Origin: Mesobacillus jeotgali
Lineage (GTDB): Bacteria > Bacillota > Bacilli > Bacillales > Cytobacillaceae
Assembly (NCBI RefSeq): GCF_014856545.2
Contig: NZ_CP109811.1
Coordinates: forward strand, 3,962,001 to 4,026,000
Reading direction: 5' to 3'
Length of the DNA stretch: 64,000 nt
Shown: positions 1 to 7,698 of the stretch, piece after piece
Layout of the letters: each line of letters begins with the position of its first letter
How positions within the stretch are numbered: the stretch's first letter is position 1
Position numbers and translations under genes: made by a program
The notes under the pieces: model-generated
The model's database searches: none
What the model was told of the DNA's origin: nothing
What the model saw: the letters and a program-made list of their open reading frames with translations, nothing else

Positions 1-13
1 TTCTTTGTATCAA

Positions 14-45
14 AAAGGGGCACCTTTTGACTTAAGGTACCCCTT
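14..45 (-). terminator. Terminator of the sulfur operon
   Basis: A 12-bp stem (AAGGGGTACCTT with AAGGTGCCCCTT, one mismatch) and 7-nt loop are followed on the minus strand by a T run. It lies about 60 nt beyond the stop of the rhodanese-MBL gene. Confidence 0.7.
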
Positions 46-108
46 TATTGCGATATGCTTCAGCGCCAATTTCCTTAACGGAAACATAAGACGCTTTGAC
101 TTATCGAT

Positions 109-1230
109 TTATCTTACTGCGCAACGGTTCGGACCGATTTCCATTTCCCGCTGTTCTTCGATGTCCGGGTTGATTTTACCCATATTCATCTGCCTTATTT
201 CCTGGTAGGAGTTAGGCTGAGGCGGAAGGTTTTCGGTTACGGTCTTCCTGAACGTATCTTCACTGTCGATTTGCAATCCGTGGTTTTCGGCGTACAGCAC
301 GCCAAGTTTTTCGGAAATGCTGCCGTCATCATTCATCTCATTGATTCCCATATAGTGGGCAGGCAGGACAAGCAATTCATCCGCAAGTTCTTTATAGCGC
401 TGGTATAAAGTATTCCTCAAGTCGCCTACCCAGTCCTGAGCCAGCCCGGCTAAGTCAGGGCGTCCGATTGAGTCGATGAACAGAATGTCGCCCGTCAGCA
501 GAAATTGGTCATCAATGATGAACGAAGTACTTCCGATCGTATGACCAGGAGAGTACAAAGCCTGGACCACGGTGTTTCCAACCTTGATCTTATCGCCATC
601 CTGAAGTGGTTCATATTGGAATGTCACTTCTTCTGCATCTTTAGGCGGAAGGTAATATTTTGCTCCCACTTTATCAGCAAGCTTCTTACCGCCGGAAATA
701 TGGTCAGCATGGAGGTGGGTATCAAGCAGGGCTACCAGCTTGAAGTCCTTGCCTGACATGAATTCCTCATACTGTTCAATCATCCGGTTTGTGTCGATGA
801 TCGCAGCCTCGCCATTTGATTCAACGAGGTAGGAAAGACAGCCTTTGCCGATACGGACGAATTGATAAAGCGATCCGCCATTTTTCATGTCACCGATCTT
901 GATAGGCTCTAAATGTTCACTCCAGGCCTTCATGCCGCCCTCTATAGAGTAAACATTCGTATAACCGGCCTCTTCGATTTGTTCGGCCACGAATTCTGAC
1001 GAGCCACCTTTTGCACATACGACGTAAATTTCCTGATCCTTCGGCAAAACATCCTTTACGGGATCCACACCTTCAAGCAGGTCAAAATACGGCGTATTAT
1101 GAACTTTTACATTACGGCCTTCGATTTTCCAATCATCGAAGTCATCTGTATTTCTTGTATCAAGGATAAACAGGTCTTCATGGTTAATGACTTTTCGAGC
1201 TAATTCTTTTGCTGTGATTGTCTGTACCAT
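109..1230 (-). CDS. Rhodanese-MBL fold protein, persulfide dioxygenase-like
   Basis: Predicted sulfane-sulfur enzyme of 373 aa. Residues 1 to about 110 form a rhodanese domain with active-site Cys72 in CAKGGSS. The rest is a metallo-beta-lactamase fold with the metal motif THLHADH (171-177), then [15 protein letters not shown] and LPAHYMG. MBL-rhodanese fusions include persulfide dioxygenases of the ETHE1/CstB type, which oxidise persulfides to sulfite or thiosulfate. Here the rhodanese comes first, whereas CstB has the MBL domain first, so the exact reaction is inferred. The start has AGGAGG about 7 nt upstream. It is the last gene of a three-gene operon with a DsrE-like and a TusA-rhodanese protein, so it probably disposes of sulfur passed along by them. 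Confidence 0.87.
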   Translation of the reverse strand: MVQTITAKELARKVINHEDLFILDTRNTDDFDDWKIEGRNVKVHNTPYFDLLEGVDPVKDVLPKDQEIYVVCAKGGSSEFVAEQIEEAGYTNVYSIEGGMKAWSEHLEPIKIGDMKNGGSLYQFVRIGKGCLSYLVESNGEAAIIDTNRMIEQYEEFMSGKDFKLVALLDTHLHADHISGGKKLADKVGAKYYLPPKDAEEVTFQYEPLQDGDKIKVGNTVVQALYSPGHTIGSTSFIIDDQFLLTGDILFIDSIGRPDLAGLAQDWVGDLRNTLYQRYKELADELLVLPAHYMGINEMNDDGSISEKLGVLYAENHGLQIDSEDTFRKTVTENLPPQPNSYQEIRQMNMGKINPDIEEQREMEIGPNRCAVR

Positions 1231-1256
1231 TTCATTCCTCCTGTTATGCTTTGATT

Positions 1257-1646
1257 TTAGAACGTCAACGTAATGTTCGCATCGCTTGCGAAGTGAAGGA
1301 ATGAAGCCGCTCCGCCAACGTCAATGCCATCTACGAACTGGTCTTTTTGAAGAGACATAACGTCCATTGTCATCTGGCAGGCAATCATCTTGACGCCCAT
1401 TTCTGCAGCCATTTCAACTAGCTGCTCTACAGGAGGAACGTTTTCTCTTGCGAAGCCTTCCTGGAAGTGCTCAGTTCCTGCTGGCATAGGAAGCTGCTTG
1501 TGCGCTTCTTTATGGATCAGGTTAAGTCCTTCAAATGTGAAGAAAATTCCTACTTCTGCGTCTGTTGCTGCTGCAGCAGTCGCGATATTGAATACTTTGT
1601 ATGCATCGAACATTCCGCCGTTAGAGGCGATGATAGCTACTTTCAT
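1257..1646 (-). CDS. DsrE/DsrF-like sulfur-carrier family protein
   Basis: A 129-aa protein of the DsrE/DsrF/peroxiredoxin-like family. It begins with the family's beta strand and glycine turn (VAIIASNGG) and has a single conserved-looking cysteine, Cys90, in the context IACQMT, which matches the persulfide-carrying position of DsrE-like proteins. Such proteins relay sulfane sulfur between rhodaneses and acceptors. The gene sits 14 nt after the TusA-rhodanese gene and 26 nt before the rhodanese-MBL gene, all on the minus strand, so one transcript is likely. AGGAGG precedes the ATG. The family is clear; the exact donor and acceptor are inferred from context. Confidence 0.85.
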   Translation of the reverse strand: MKVAIIASNGGMFDAYKVFNIATAAAATDAEVGIFFTFEGLNLIHKEAHKQLPMPAGTEHFQEGFARENVPPVEQLVEMAAEMGVKMIACQMTMDVMSLQKDQFVDGIDVGGAASFLHFASDANITLTF

Positions 1647-1660
1647 TTTTTGGTTCCTCC

Positions 1661-2239
1661 TTATTTTTCAACTGATGTTTCCGTAGGGCCTGTCCAGTCC
1701 TTCATTCCGGAAACAACATTAATTGGTTTCTTGAATCCTTTTTCAGACAGCTTCTTCGCTGCCATATCACTTCTTGATCCAGAGCGGCAAATGATGTAGA
1801 CATCCTCTTCAGGGTCCAATTCATTAAAGCGCTGCTCCAGTTCCCCAAGCGGAATTGATTTTGCATTTGGAATATGCCCAAAAGCGTATTCAGCTGATTC
1901 CCTTACATCAAGAACCGTTATTTTTTCATTGCCTTCCAGCTTTGCAAGCACCTCTTCAAGTGTTGCTGTATGCGGGTGCGGCGATTCATTGTTCAGTTCA
2001 TCTTCACTGGCTTTGCGGAGATAATGTTTAAGCACATCTCCTTCAGTGATCGTACCGAGGTATTGATTGCCAGTACTTTCAGCCCATGCTTTTAAATCGG
2101 TTGTTGAACCTTTATCCGTGGCCTGTACTTCAATAACCTGGCCTGGCTCCAGCTCATTCATGGTTTTCTTCGTCTTGACAATCGGCATCGGGCACGCAAG
2201 ACCTTTTGCGTCCAGTACTTTATCCGCAGAAATTGACAT
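1661..2239 (-). CDS. TusA-rhodanese fusion sulfurtransferase
   Basis: A 192-aa two-domain sulfur carrier. Residues 1-75 are a TusA (SirA-like) domain with the CPMP motif at Cys16, and residues about 90-190 are a rhodanese domain with active-site loop CRSGSR at Cys151. Both cysteines can carry persulfide, so the fusion probably takes sulfane sulfur and passes it to DsrE or the downstream dioxygenase. It is the first gene of the operon. A GGGGG-type ribosome site precedes the ATG, and a CsoR/CstR-like inverted repeat lies 60-90 nt upstream. TusA-rhodanese fusions next to DsrE and MBL-rhodanese genes are typical of Firmicutes persulfide-response operons. Confidence 0.88.
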   Translation of the reverse strand: MSISADKVLDAKGLACPMPIVKTKKTMNELEPGQVIEVQATDKGSTTDLKAWAESTGNQYLGTITEGDVLKHYLRKASEDELNNESPHPHTATLEEVLAKLEGNEKITVLDVRESAEYAFGHIPNAKSIPLGELEQRFNELDPEEDVYIICRSGSRSDMAAKKLSEKGFKKPINVVSGMKDWTGPTETSVEK

Positions 2240-2297
2240 AGTAATCCCCCTTCCTACACTTTAGTATTTATGAATTCGCGGAATCCATACTGTAAAA

Positions 2298-2329
2298 ATA
2301 CTCCCTAGTTTATATACCTCCTACGGTAA
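2298..2329 (-). promoter_or_regulatory. Putative CsoR/CstR-type operator
   Basis: ATACCTCCTACGGTAA (2314-2329) contains the inverted repeat TACC-N6-GGTA, the form bound by CsoR-family repressors including persulfide-sensing CstR. A weaker look-alike, ATACTCCCTAGTTTAT, begins at 2298. On the minus strand the first site abuts a possible -10 (TATAAA), a position where a repressor would block transcription. The assignment is inferred from motif and operon content; no csoR/cstR gene is in the window. Confidence 0.45.
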
Positions 2330-2344
2330 AAACTATGCGTATAT

Positions 2345-2394
2345 TGTAAAAAAAATAAAAAAAAACAGCAACCATTTTGCCTTGGCTGCTGTTT
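2345..2394 (-). terminator. Terminator after the repeat-protein gene
   Basis: A 10-bp stem (AACAGCAACC with GGCTGCTGTT, one mismatch) is followed on the minus strand by a long T-rich tract. It ends the gene that stops at 2400. Confidence 0.75.
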
Positions 2395-2399
2395 CCTGC

Positions 2400-2762
2400 T
2401 TATTCTTTGTCAAAATAGGTATTTGGATAAGGAAGATAACTGTATCCGCTCCTGCTAAACCACGGAATGTAACTTACAGGGTTCACACTGATTGTGTATC
2501 TGAACATATTGTTCATCATGCTGTCCATCCCCATAAAGCTCATGTTCATTACCATATACATTGCCTTGATTGTATTAAACTGTGAAAACTCAATCACATA
2601 TACGATCCTGTCTGCCATAACTCCAATTTGGCCTTCTGTCCATAAAATCCTGTCAGCCATGAATCCAATTTGGTCTTGTGTATATAAAACTCCTTCTAAT
2701 GCTTGTGTAAAGGTATCAGCACCCATTTGACCCACATACACGATGGCTCTGCTAGTTGCCAT
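2400..2762 (-). CDS. Unknown protein with QIG-MADRI repeats
   Basis: Not recognised. The 120-aa product carries two near-identical 14-residue units, DQIGFMADRILWTE and GQIGVMADRIVYVI, preceded by a weaker copy. The second half is rich in Met and aromatic residues (MYMVMNMSFMGMDSMMNNMF). The repeats alternate hydrophobic and charged residues and could form amphipathic helices; there is no signal peptide or clear membrane span. The ATG at 2762 is chosen because GGGAGG lies about 8 nt before it, while the upstream GTG and ATG overlap that site. It is a single gene with its own terminator, between the sulfur operon and a lipoprotein gene. Confidence 0.65.
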   Translation of the reverse strand: MATSRAIVYVGQMGADTFTQALEGVLYTQDQIGFMADRILWTEGQIGVMADRIVYVIEFSQFNTIKAMYMVMNMSFMGMDSMMNNMFRYTISVNPVSYIPWFSRSGYSYLPYPNTYFDKE

Positions 2763-2864
2763 CTGCATCACCTCCCAATAGTCAGGATATGTACCCCTGG
2801 GAGGATGGTGTCTGGTTATATACGATAAAACAGAAATGGCTGCTAAGGATTCAAGGCTGCTGTC

Positions 2865-3920
2865 TTAATGCTCAATTCTCCCGTTAACCAGTAATCTCTT
2901 CCATGTCCTGCCGCCGTCCTCAGACTCGTAAAGATCGTTAAGGATGGTCATGAAAGCGATTCTTCCCTCCTGGCGCGGGTCTGCGGCTATATATGTAATC
3001 GGGTTATCATGATCAAGGTGCGGAATTGTGAGGTTTTCCGCCTTCTCTGTATTTTCGGCATCCAGCCTGTACAGTTGGATTGTTTGCTGATGAACGGGAG
3101 AGATATATAGTGATTCCTTTGAAAAAGCGGCTGCTGTTACCAGCTCATATTCACCGGCTCTTTTCATATTTTTTCCATAGTCGTCCGTGATGAAGACACC
3201 TTCCTTTGTGGCCATTGCAAAGGTACCGCCTTTGTCAGGATGAACTGCCATCATTCCCAGTGTAGTTGACTCCAGGCCACCCAGCTCAACAGGCTCCCAG
3301 CTGCTGGCTTGATCTCTGGATAGATAGACACCCCTTTCCAGCTTTGAATTGGGCTCTTCATTGATTAAATACAGGCTGCTGTTGCTGTAACCAGCGGAAA
3401 GGAAGTGGAAATCACTTTCGCCGGAAAAAGCGATTTTCTCGAGTGTCCTGCCCTTATCCGTACTTTCTACAAGGCCAAGCGGATCCTTTAAATTCGAGCC
3501 TTTTTCCGGATGTCCACTTGCAAAAAAGCCTTCTTCAGTTGCCTGAAAACCCATATAATCATGATTTTGCCCGGCAGTTTCCAGCCATTCTCCCTTTCTG
3601 TATATCTTTAAGCCATTGTGGGTGGCAACATATAGGGCATCATCATTACCTGGATATCCAATCCCATGAACATGCTCTATTTTTTGCGCCGACGCCTTTC
3701 TGATGAATTCTTCATCAGGGATATCGCTCGTTATGTCCTCTTCCATGCTCTGCTGGTTTTCCCCTTGTTCCTTCGTGTCCTTCGTGTCCTTCGTATCCTG
3801 CTTTTCCTTCGTTTCCTGCATTTCCTGTTTATCCTGCGTTTCCTCCTGGTCCGCACATCCTGTCAAAATCAGCGCCATGAAAGCGAATGCTGCGGCCATC
3901 AGCTTGTTTCTATAGCTCAT
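2865..3920 (-). CDS. Lipoprotein with BNR/sortilin-like beta-propeller
   Basis: A 351-aa predicted lipoprotein. The signal peptide ends in lipobox LTGC (Cys22). Residues 23-65 are a Glu/Lys/Gln-rich linker with a TKD triplet repeat, and the rest resembles the F510_1955 family of glycosylhydrolase-like propellers (HVHGIGYPG near the start, then VESTDKGRTLEKI, FITDDYGKNM and YESEDGGRTW Asp-box-like turns). Family members have no proven reaction. The start codon overlaps the stop of the upstream TVP38-like gene (ATGA), so the two are translationally coupled. The protein is probably anchored on the outer face of the membrane. Confidence 0.75.
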   Translation of the reverse strand: MSYRNKLMAAAFAFMALILTGCADQEETQDKQEMQETKEKQDTKDTKDTKEQGENQQSMEEDITSDIPDEEFIRKASAQKIEHVHGIGYPGNDDALYVATHNGLKIYRKGEWLETAGQNHDYMGFQATEEGFFASGHPEKGSNLKDPLGLVESTDKGRTLEKIAFSGESDFHFLSAGYSNSSLYLINEEPNSKLERGVYLSRDQASSWEPVELGGLESTTLGMMAVHPDKGGTFAMATKEGVFITDDYGKNMKRAGEYELVTAAAFSKESLYISPVHQQTIQLYRLDAENTEKAENLTIPHLDHDNPITYIAADPRQEGRIAFMTILNDLYESEDGGRTWKRLLVNGRIEH

Positions 3921-4490
3921 TCTAAATCCTCCGTTTTCTTTTTCTTCCTAGTCCAATAATAGTAGCAGACACCTGCAACGATCGCAAAAACAGCCATTGA
4001 AAGCTGATATTCCGTTTTCCAGCCCAGCAGTGTATTGACTGAATACGCTTCAATGAAGAGGGCTGGGATTTTTCCAATCGTACTCGATACCATGAAACTC
4101 GGTGCTCCCATTTTGCTGTAAGAAGCAGCAAGCGTCACCAAACCCGAGGGAGCGAATGGGAAAAGCCTCAATAAAATCACGAGGACAAAAGCCTCTGCGC
4201 CTGCAGTGTTCTTAAGTCGTTCCAATCCCTTGATCGATTTGCGGCTAGAGATTTTTTGCGCCAGTTTTTTTGACCCCTTTTCGGTACAGAAAAAAGCTGA
4301 TGATTGCACCTGCCGCCTCTCCGATGATTGAAAGAGCAAGCCCGCCGGCAAAACCAAAATAAATGATATTAGCAGCGGTTATAAACGCACTGGGAATGAC
4401 CCCCAGGACTGCAATCGTAATACTGACAGCAAGGCTGATTAAAATTGCAAGCCAGACTGGCTGGCCTGATAAAGTTTCTAATAATGGCAT
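3917..4490 (-). pseudogene. TVP38/TMEM64-family membrane protein, frameshifted
   Basis: Two overlapping reading frames together make one TVP38/TMEM64 (SNARE-associated, VTT-domain) protein of about 190 aa. The N-terminal part starts at 4490 (MPLLETLSGQPVW) and runs to a stop near 4246. The C-terminal part, with LRLFPFAPSG and later membrane spans, continues in the next frame to 3917. The switch falls at a run of seven A on the minus strand (4265-4271): with six A the frame would be continuous. This is either a sequencing error, real decay, or slippage at the A run. Such proteins are integral membrane proteins linked to lipid scrambling in related families. The stop overlaps the lipoprotein start. 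Confidence 0.75.
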
Positions 4491-4596
4491 TTGTAAGCCT
4501 CCGCTAAATAATCCATTAATTTGTCTTTGCTTCTGCTAAGTTTTTGCAAACTGTCCCGTTAAAATAGCTCTATAAATGAAAGGAGCTGACCAAGTC

Positions 4597-4853
4597 ATGA
4601 AAAAACTGACGTTAAGTATTTTAGGTGCAGCATTTATACTTGGAGCGAGTACTGTTGCCTTTGCAGAAAAGGGATAGACGGTAAAGGCACTTTTAATTTT
4701 GGCCAGATGAAGCCGTTAATTGAAAAAATGCACCCAGACCTGTCCGATGAAGAAGTCAAACAAATGTACATTGATTGCCACGGAACAAATGGTGCCATGC
4801 CAAGCAAAAACTTTAATATGATGGATAGCAGCCATATGGATATCATCGACTGA
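4597..4853 (+). pseudogene. Small secreted protein, frameshifted
   Basis: A strong ribosome site (AAGGAG) precedes the ATG at 4597. The first frame encodes a typical signal peptide (MKKLTLSILGAAFILGAS, cleavage after AFA) and stops at a TAG after residue 26. One base later the reading continues open for 60 codons with good codon use (GKGTFNFGQMKP, then MHPDLSDEEVKQMYIDCHG) to the TGA at 4853. A single missing base in the AAAAGGG stretch near 4665-4672 explains the break. The restored product would be a small exported protein of about 85 aa with one cysteine in DCHGTNG. Its function is unknown. Confidence 0.7.
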
Positions 4854-4897
4854 ACTACCAGAAAAATCAATAATGAAAAATAACAGCGTTGATCCAT

Positions 4898-4930
4898 TAA
4901 AAAACAACCTGACCAAAATGGTCCAGGCTG
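4898..4930 (-). terminator. Terminator after the peptide precursor gene
   Basis: The stem CAGCCTGGACC with GGTCAGGTTG and a short loop is followed on the minus strand by seven T. It closes the regulator-peptide unit and may also serve the convergent gene ending at 4853. Confidence 0.75.
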
Positions 4931-4945
4931 TCTCAAAAAAGCTCC

Positions 4946-5239
4946 TTAAACTAATACTTCACTCTGATCATCCTGTGACGGCAAGTCAGCTAAGATTGTT
5001 CCGCTCTGCGAATGCTGTGACGGCAGGTCGGCTATCATTGTTCCGCTCTTCGAGTGCTGTGACGGCAGATCGGCTATCATTGTTCCGCTCTTCGAGTGCT
5101 GTGACGGCAGGTCGGCTATCATTGTTCCGCTCTTCGAGTGCTGGGATGGCAGATCGGCCAGGTTCTTTTCAGCAGAATTCAAACCGAACATACCAACAAC
5201 AAAAGCTGCAATAAGGGGCAAGATTATTTTTTTCTTCAT
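4946..5239 (-). CDS. Secreted multi-copy PapR-like signal peptide precursor
   Basis: A 97-aa precursor. Residues 1-23 are a Sec-type signal sequence (KKK, hydrophobic core, then LNSA). From residue 28 to the end it is five head-to-tail 14-residue units: three copies of ADLPSQHSKSGTMI, then ADLPSQHSQSGTIL and ADLPSQDDQSEVLV. The B. cereus pheromone PapR has the active C-terminal heptapeptide ADLPFEF, so each unit starts with the same ADLP core. The ATG at 5239 is chosen for its GGAGG site 7 nt upstream; an in-frame extension to 5284 lacks one. The gene begins 41 nt after the stop of a PlcR-type regulator, the same order as plcR-papR. Export, cleavage to short peptides and re-import are inferred by analogy. 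Confidence 0.85.
   Translation of the reverse strand: MKKKIILPLIAAFVVGMFGLNSAEKNLADLPSQHSKSGTMIADLPSQHSKSGTMIADLPSQHSKSGTMIADLPSQHSQSGTILADLPSQDDQSEVLV
4949..5158 (-). repeat. Five 42-bp coding tandem repeats
   Basis: Exactly 5 x 42 bp in frame, encoding the 14-residue units of the peptide precursor. Units 1-3 encode identical peptides, unit 4 differs at three residues and unit 5 at seven. The near-identity of the first units suggests recent duplication or gene conversion. Confidence 0.93.
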
Positions 5240-5280
5240 TTTAAACCTCCTCTGCCTGGGTCCATTGTCCATATAAATAA

Positions 5281-6168
5281 TCAATAATATTTCAGTAATT
5301 TTCCCATTTCATCCATAACTAAGCTGGCAAACTTCTCATTCTTCTGAAGCTTGAAAATCATGATTGCCTTTTCCAGATATTCCTTGCCTTTGTTTTCTTT
5401 ACCCAATTTTATAAAATTCATGCCTGTTTGGTAATAAAGTTCTCCAAATAAATACATATTTTCTTCATATATACAATTATCGATTCCTTTGCTGCAGTAA
5501 ATGAGAGATTCTTCATATCTCTCAAGCTTTGACAGTGCCTGTGCAAGACCATAAAGGATTCTTAGCCAGATGCTTGAATCGAGGACTTGAGGCAGACCTG
5601 TCAGCTCGTTCAGGGCATTCTGAAACAGTTCGACAGCCTTGTCCAGGTTGCCGCTGTCTTTTTCGATGATGGCCATACTGGTCAAAATCTCAATCTCGCG
5701 CTCTGACATTCCAGCCTGTTCCTGATGGGTCATTTTCAATGCTTGACCAAGCAGGCTGATCGATTTCTGTCGATCTCCTTCAAGGTAATAGGTGCATATC
5801 CCCTGGTGCCATATTAAAAATTGTTTGAAGGATGTATGTTTAAACAGCGGATTATCCTGCTCCTTCTGAACTATTTCATGAATAGCGGCATAATCCCGCT
5901 CTCTTTTATACTTTTTAATTAATTCCGTGACAGCGATTGCGTAATTGTATGTATCAGTGGAAGCAATATCAAAAAAATGGTTAAGCTCTACGTCAAGCTT
6001 TGAGGCCATTTTGAATAATTGATCGATTGTTGGATATTTCTCTTCTTTTTCAAATTGAATGATATCCACTTCAGAACATATACCTTCAGCCAACTGTGCT
6101 TCAGTCAATCCTTTAAAAACTCTTGAAGACCTAAGAATTTCTCCGAAGTTATACCCAACCAGGCTCAT
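5281..6168 (-). CDS. PlcR-type RRNPP quorum-sensing regulator
   Basis: A 295-aa regulator with an N-terminal helix-turn-helix of the XRE type (residues about 10-65, with RVFKGLTEAQLAEGI and a YPTIDQLFKMASKL segment) followed by tetratricopeptide-like helical repeats to the end (for example RYEESLIYCSKGID, LFGELYYQTGMNF). Length, domain order and local motifs match PlcR of B. cereus (about 285 aa, ends in LYKYEF-like residues; here LLKYY). RRNPP regulators bind a re-imported peptide in the TPR groove and then act on DNA. The ATG has only a weak GGGGTG site. The secreted precursor gene follows directly, so it likely encodes the ligand. Target genes cannot be assigned here. Confidence 0.87.
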   Translation of the reverse strand: MSLVGYNFGEILRSSRVFKGLTEAQLAEGICSEVDIIQFEKEEKYPTIDQLFKMASKLDVELNHFFDIASTDTYNYAIAVTELIKKYKRERDYAAIHEIVQKEQDNPLFKHTSFKQFLIWHQGICTYYLEGDRQKSISLLGQALKMTHQEQAGMSEREIEILTSMAIIEKDSGNLDKAVELFQNALNELTGLPQVLDSSIWLRILYGLAQALSKLERYEESLIYCSKGIDNCIYEENMYLFGELYYQTGMNFIKLGKENKGKEYLEKAIMIFKLQKNEKFASLVMDEMGKLLKYY

Positions 6169-6215
6169 CCCTACACCCCATTTAATAGTATTATTTTTAT
6201 ATTATCACAACGTTA

Positions 6216-6233
6216 TGAACTTTTAAAAATTCA
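6216..6233. promoter_or_regulatory. Inverted repeat upstream of the PlcR-type gene
   Basis: TGAACTTTTAAAAATTCA is a near-perfect 18-bp dyad (one mismatched pair) 48 nt before the regulator start. It could be the operator for this regulator. It does not fit the B. cereus PlcR box (TATGNAWNNNNTNCATA). Confidence 0.35.
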
Positions 6234-6240
6234 AATAATA

Positions 6241-6277
6241 AACCAGGATCAAGAAATTGAATTTCCCAATCCTGGTT
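6241..6277 (-). terminator. Terminator of the ger operon
   Basis: A 9-bp stem (AACCAGGAT with ATCCTGGTT), 19-nt loop, then a TTTATTATTT tract on the minus strand, just after the small gene ending at 6282. Confidence 0.6.
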
Positions 6278-6281
6278 ATGT

Positions 6282-6440
6282 TTATTTTATATAAGTAAAG
6301 TAAGGGAGGATGAGAATGGAGATTGAGAGGACACTGATCACGATTGCTCCTGCCTTGTTCTTTTCCTTCCAGATTGTCACTGCGAAAGCAAATGAATATA
6401 AAGATACCAGTAACACGGCTCCCCAAATCAAAAAAATCAT
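6282..6440 (-). CDS. Small two-span membrane protein, possible Ger D subunit
   Basis: A 52-aa gene starting one base after the TGA of the GerC gene (TGA-G-ATG), so it is translated from the same message. The product has two hydrophobic segments, about residues 2-22 and 31-48, joined by the charged loop WKEKNKAG. Several Bacillus germinant receptor operons carry an extra D gene for a small two-span membrane protein that modulates receptor function. D subunits are usually nearer 75 aa, so this short one is assigned from position and topology only. No ribosome site is separate from the end of the GerC gene (GAGGTGAGG). Confidence 0.7.
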   Translation of the reverse strand: MIFLIWGAVLLVSLYSFAFAVTIWKEKNKAGAIVISVLSISILILPYFTYIK

Positions 6441-6441
6441 C

Positions 6442-7698
6442 TCAGTCCCTCACTTCTTGAAGACTTGGCAGTTTGGTCTGCCGTCCAAATTCACCGAACC
6501 GGATATCGACACTGATATTTATTTCTGCGTCAGGATAGGATTTCATCCAGTCGAAGTCCCGGAACTCCTTAAGGGTGGCAAAATTCTTTCTTATCGGGAT
6601 GGATAGATGAAAAGTGTTCCCTTTAAACTCTTCCTGTGTATATTTGATATATTCCGTTAAATGTTCTTCCATCGATTTCGTCAGCGAATTCTTGAGTTCA
6701 GCGACTTTTTCTTCGTTTTTAGAGAAATTAACCATTCCTGGGTCACTAAGGATTTCAATATACATAGGAACTCTAATATTGATAAGCGGCCTCCCTGATT
6801 GCTGCTTGAAATGGTAGGTGTTTTTTCTTGGTTTGGTCAATCTTGCAGATATTCTGTATCGTTCGTCAAAGGGATCTTGGAATGTTGTTTTAAAGTCTTG
6901 CAGTTCCCATGTATTATCCAGCAGGCTTGAGATCCTAGTCTCTTCCCCAGTAATTTTCCCAATCATTATTCCTTCTTTAAAAACTGCGGACCCGGCAAAC
7001 TGCGCAGCCTTCTCTTTTCCGCCGAACTGAAAATCACCAGCGATAAAATCATCATCGGAAGTGGCTCCATAGTCATTTTCTTCAGTTTCAGTTGTTGCGT
7101 AGATTCCCAGGAATAAATCCGAATCACTTTCCGCTACCTGAAAAAAATCATTCAGGTCAGTGTCTGGAATCATTCCAGTTTCCTTGCCCCTGCCAATCTT
7201 GAGTTCAAAAAATTTATGAGGCCTTGTCTCAAGTGTTGGTTTGTTGTTCATGATGAACTTTTCTGCTCTTTCTTTCGTAACGACCAGCTCTGTGCTTCGC
7301 TTAATTTCCCTGTCTTTCGCGGCAGAGTAGATCACCCTTATAAAGTCGGGCTTTCTTGCGAGCTCCTCGGATACGATAATGACGCTAAGCAGGTCATAGG
7401 AAAGTTCTTTGGAAATGACGGTGTTGGCTGTATTTCGCGAACTGATAAAATCATCGGCAACGAATGAAACGACTTCCTGCGTCGGCTCATTCGTGCCACC
7501 GCCCGATTGCTGGGAGCCTATCTCTGGATTGGCGATTAAATAGGTCACCTTAATTTTCCCTTCCTTTTCATGCGAGTCCAGGCCCATTCCAATTACATAG
7601 GCCTTCTCATCGAGCTCTGTCTTATCCCAGCAGCCAGCCAGGGAGAGGACAATGCATACCAATATCAAGACTTTAACTAGATTCTTGTACTGTCTCAT
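6442..7698 (-). CDS. Ger(x)C germinant receptor lipoprotein
   Basis: A 418-aa Ger(x)C-family spore germination protein. A signal peptide ends in LAGC (Cys23), where lipid is attached, followed by WDKTELDEKAYVIGMGLD, the family hallmark. In spores the C subunit sits on the outer face of the inner membrane together with the A and B subunits and helps sense nutrients. The first 26 nt overlap the end of the B gene, and the D-like gene follows at once, so the four genes form one operon. The order A-B-C matches gerA, gerB and gerK operons. The nutrient recognised cannot be told from sequence. Confidence 0.93.
   Translation of the reverse strand: MRQYKNLVKVLILVCIVLSLAGCWDKTELDEKAYVIGMGLDSHEKEGKIKVTYLIANPEIGSQQSGGGTNEPTQEVVSFVADDFISSRNTANTVISKELSYDLLSVIIVSEELARKPDFIRVIYSAAKDREIKRSTELVVTKERAEKFIMNNKPTLETRPHKFFELKIGRGKETGMIPDTDLNDFFQVAESDSDLFLGIYATTETEENDYGATSDDDFIAGDFQFGGKEKAAQFAGSAVFKEGIMIGKITGEETRISSLLDNTWELQDFKTTFQDPFDERYRISARLTKPRKNTYHFKQQSGRPLINIRVPMYIEILSDPGMVNFSKNEEKVAELKNSLTKSMEEHLTEYIKYTQEEFKGNTFHLSIPIRKNFATLKEFRDFDWMKSYPDAEINISVDIRFGEFGRQTKLPSLQEVRD

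Noticed and set aside
4873..5214. Plus-strand frame across the 42-bp repeats
   Set aside because: It is the antisense of the peptide repeats, with no ribosome site or family match.
5240..5284. Longer start for the peptide precursor (MIIYMDNGPRQ)
   Set aside because: It has no ribosome site, spoils the signal peptide, and overlaps the regulator stop; the ATG at 5239 has GGAGG.
6169..6215. Sigma-A promoter TTGTGA-N17-TATTAA before the regulator
   Set aside because: It would leave a leader of fewer than 10 nt, too short for a ribosome site.
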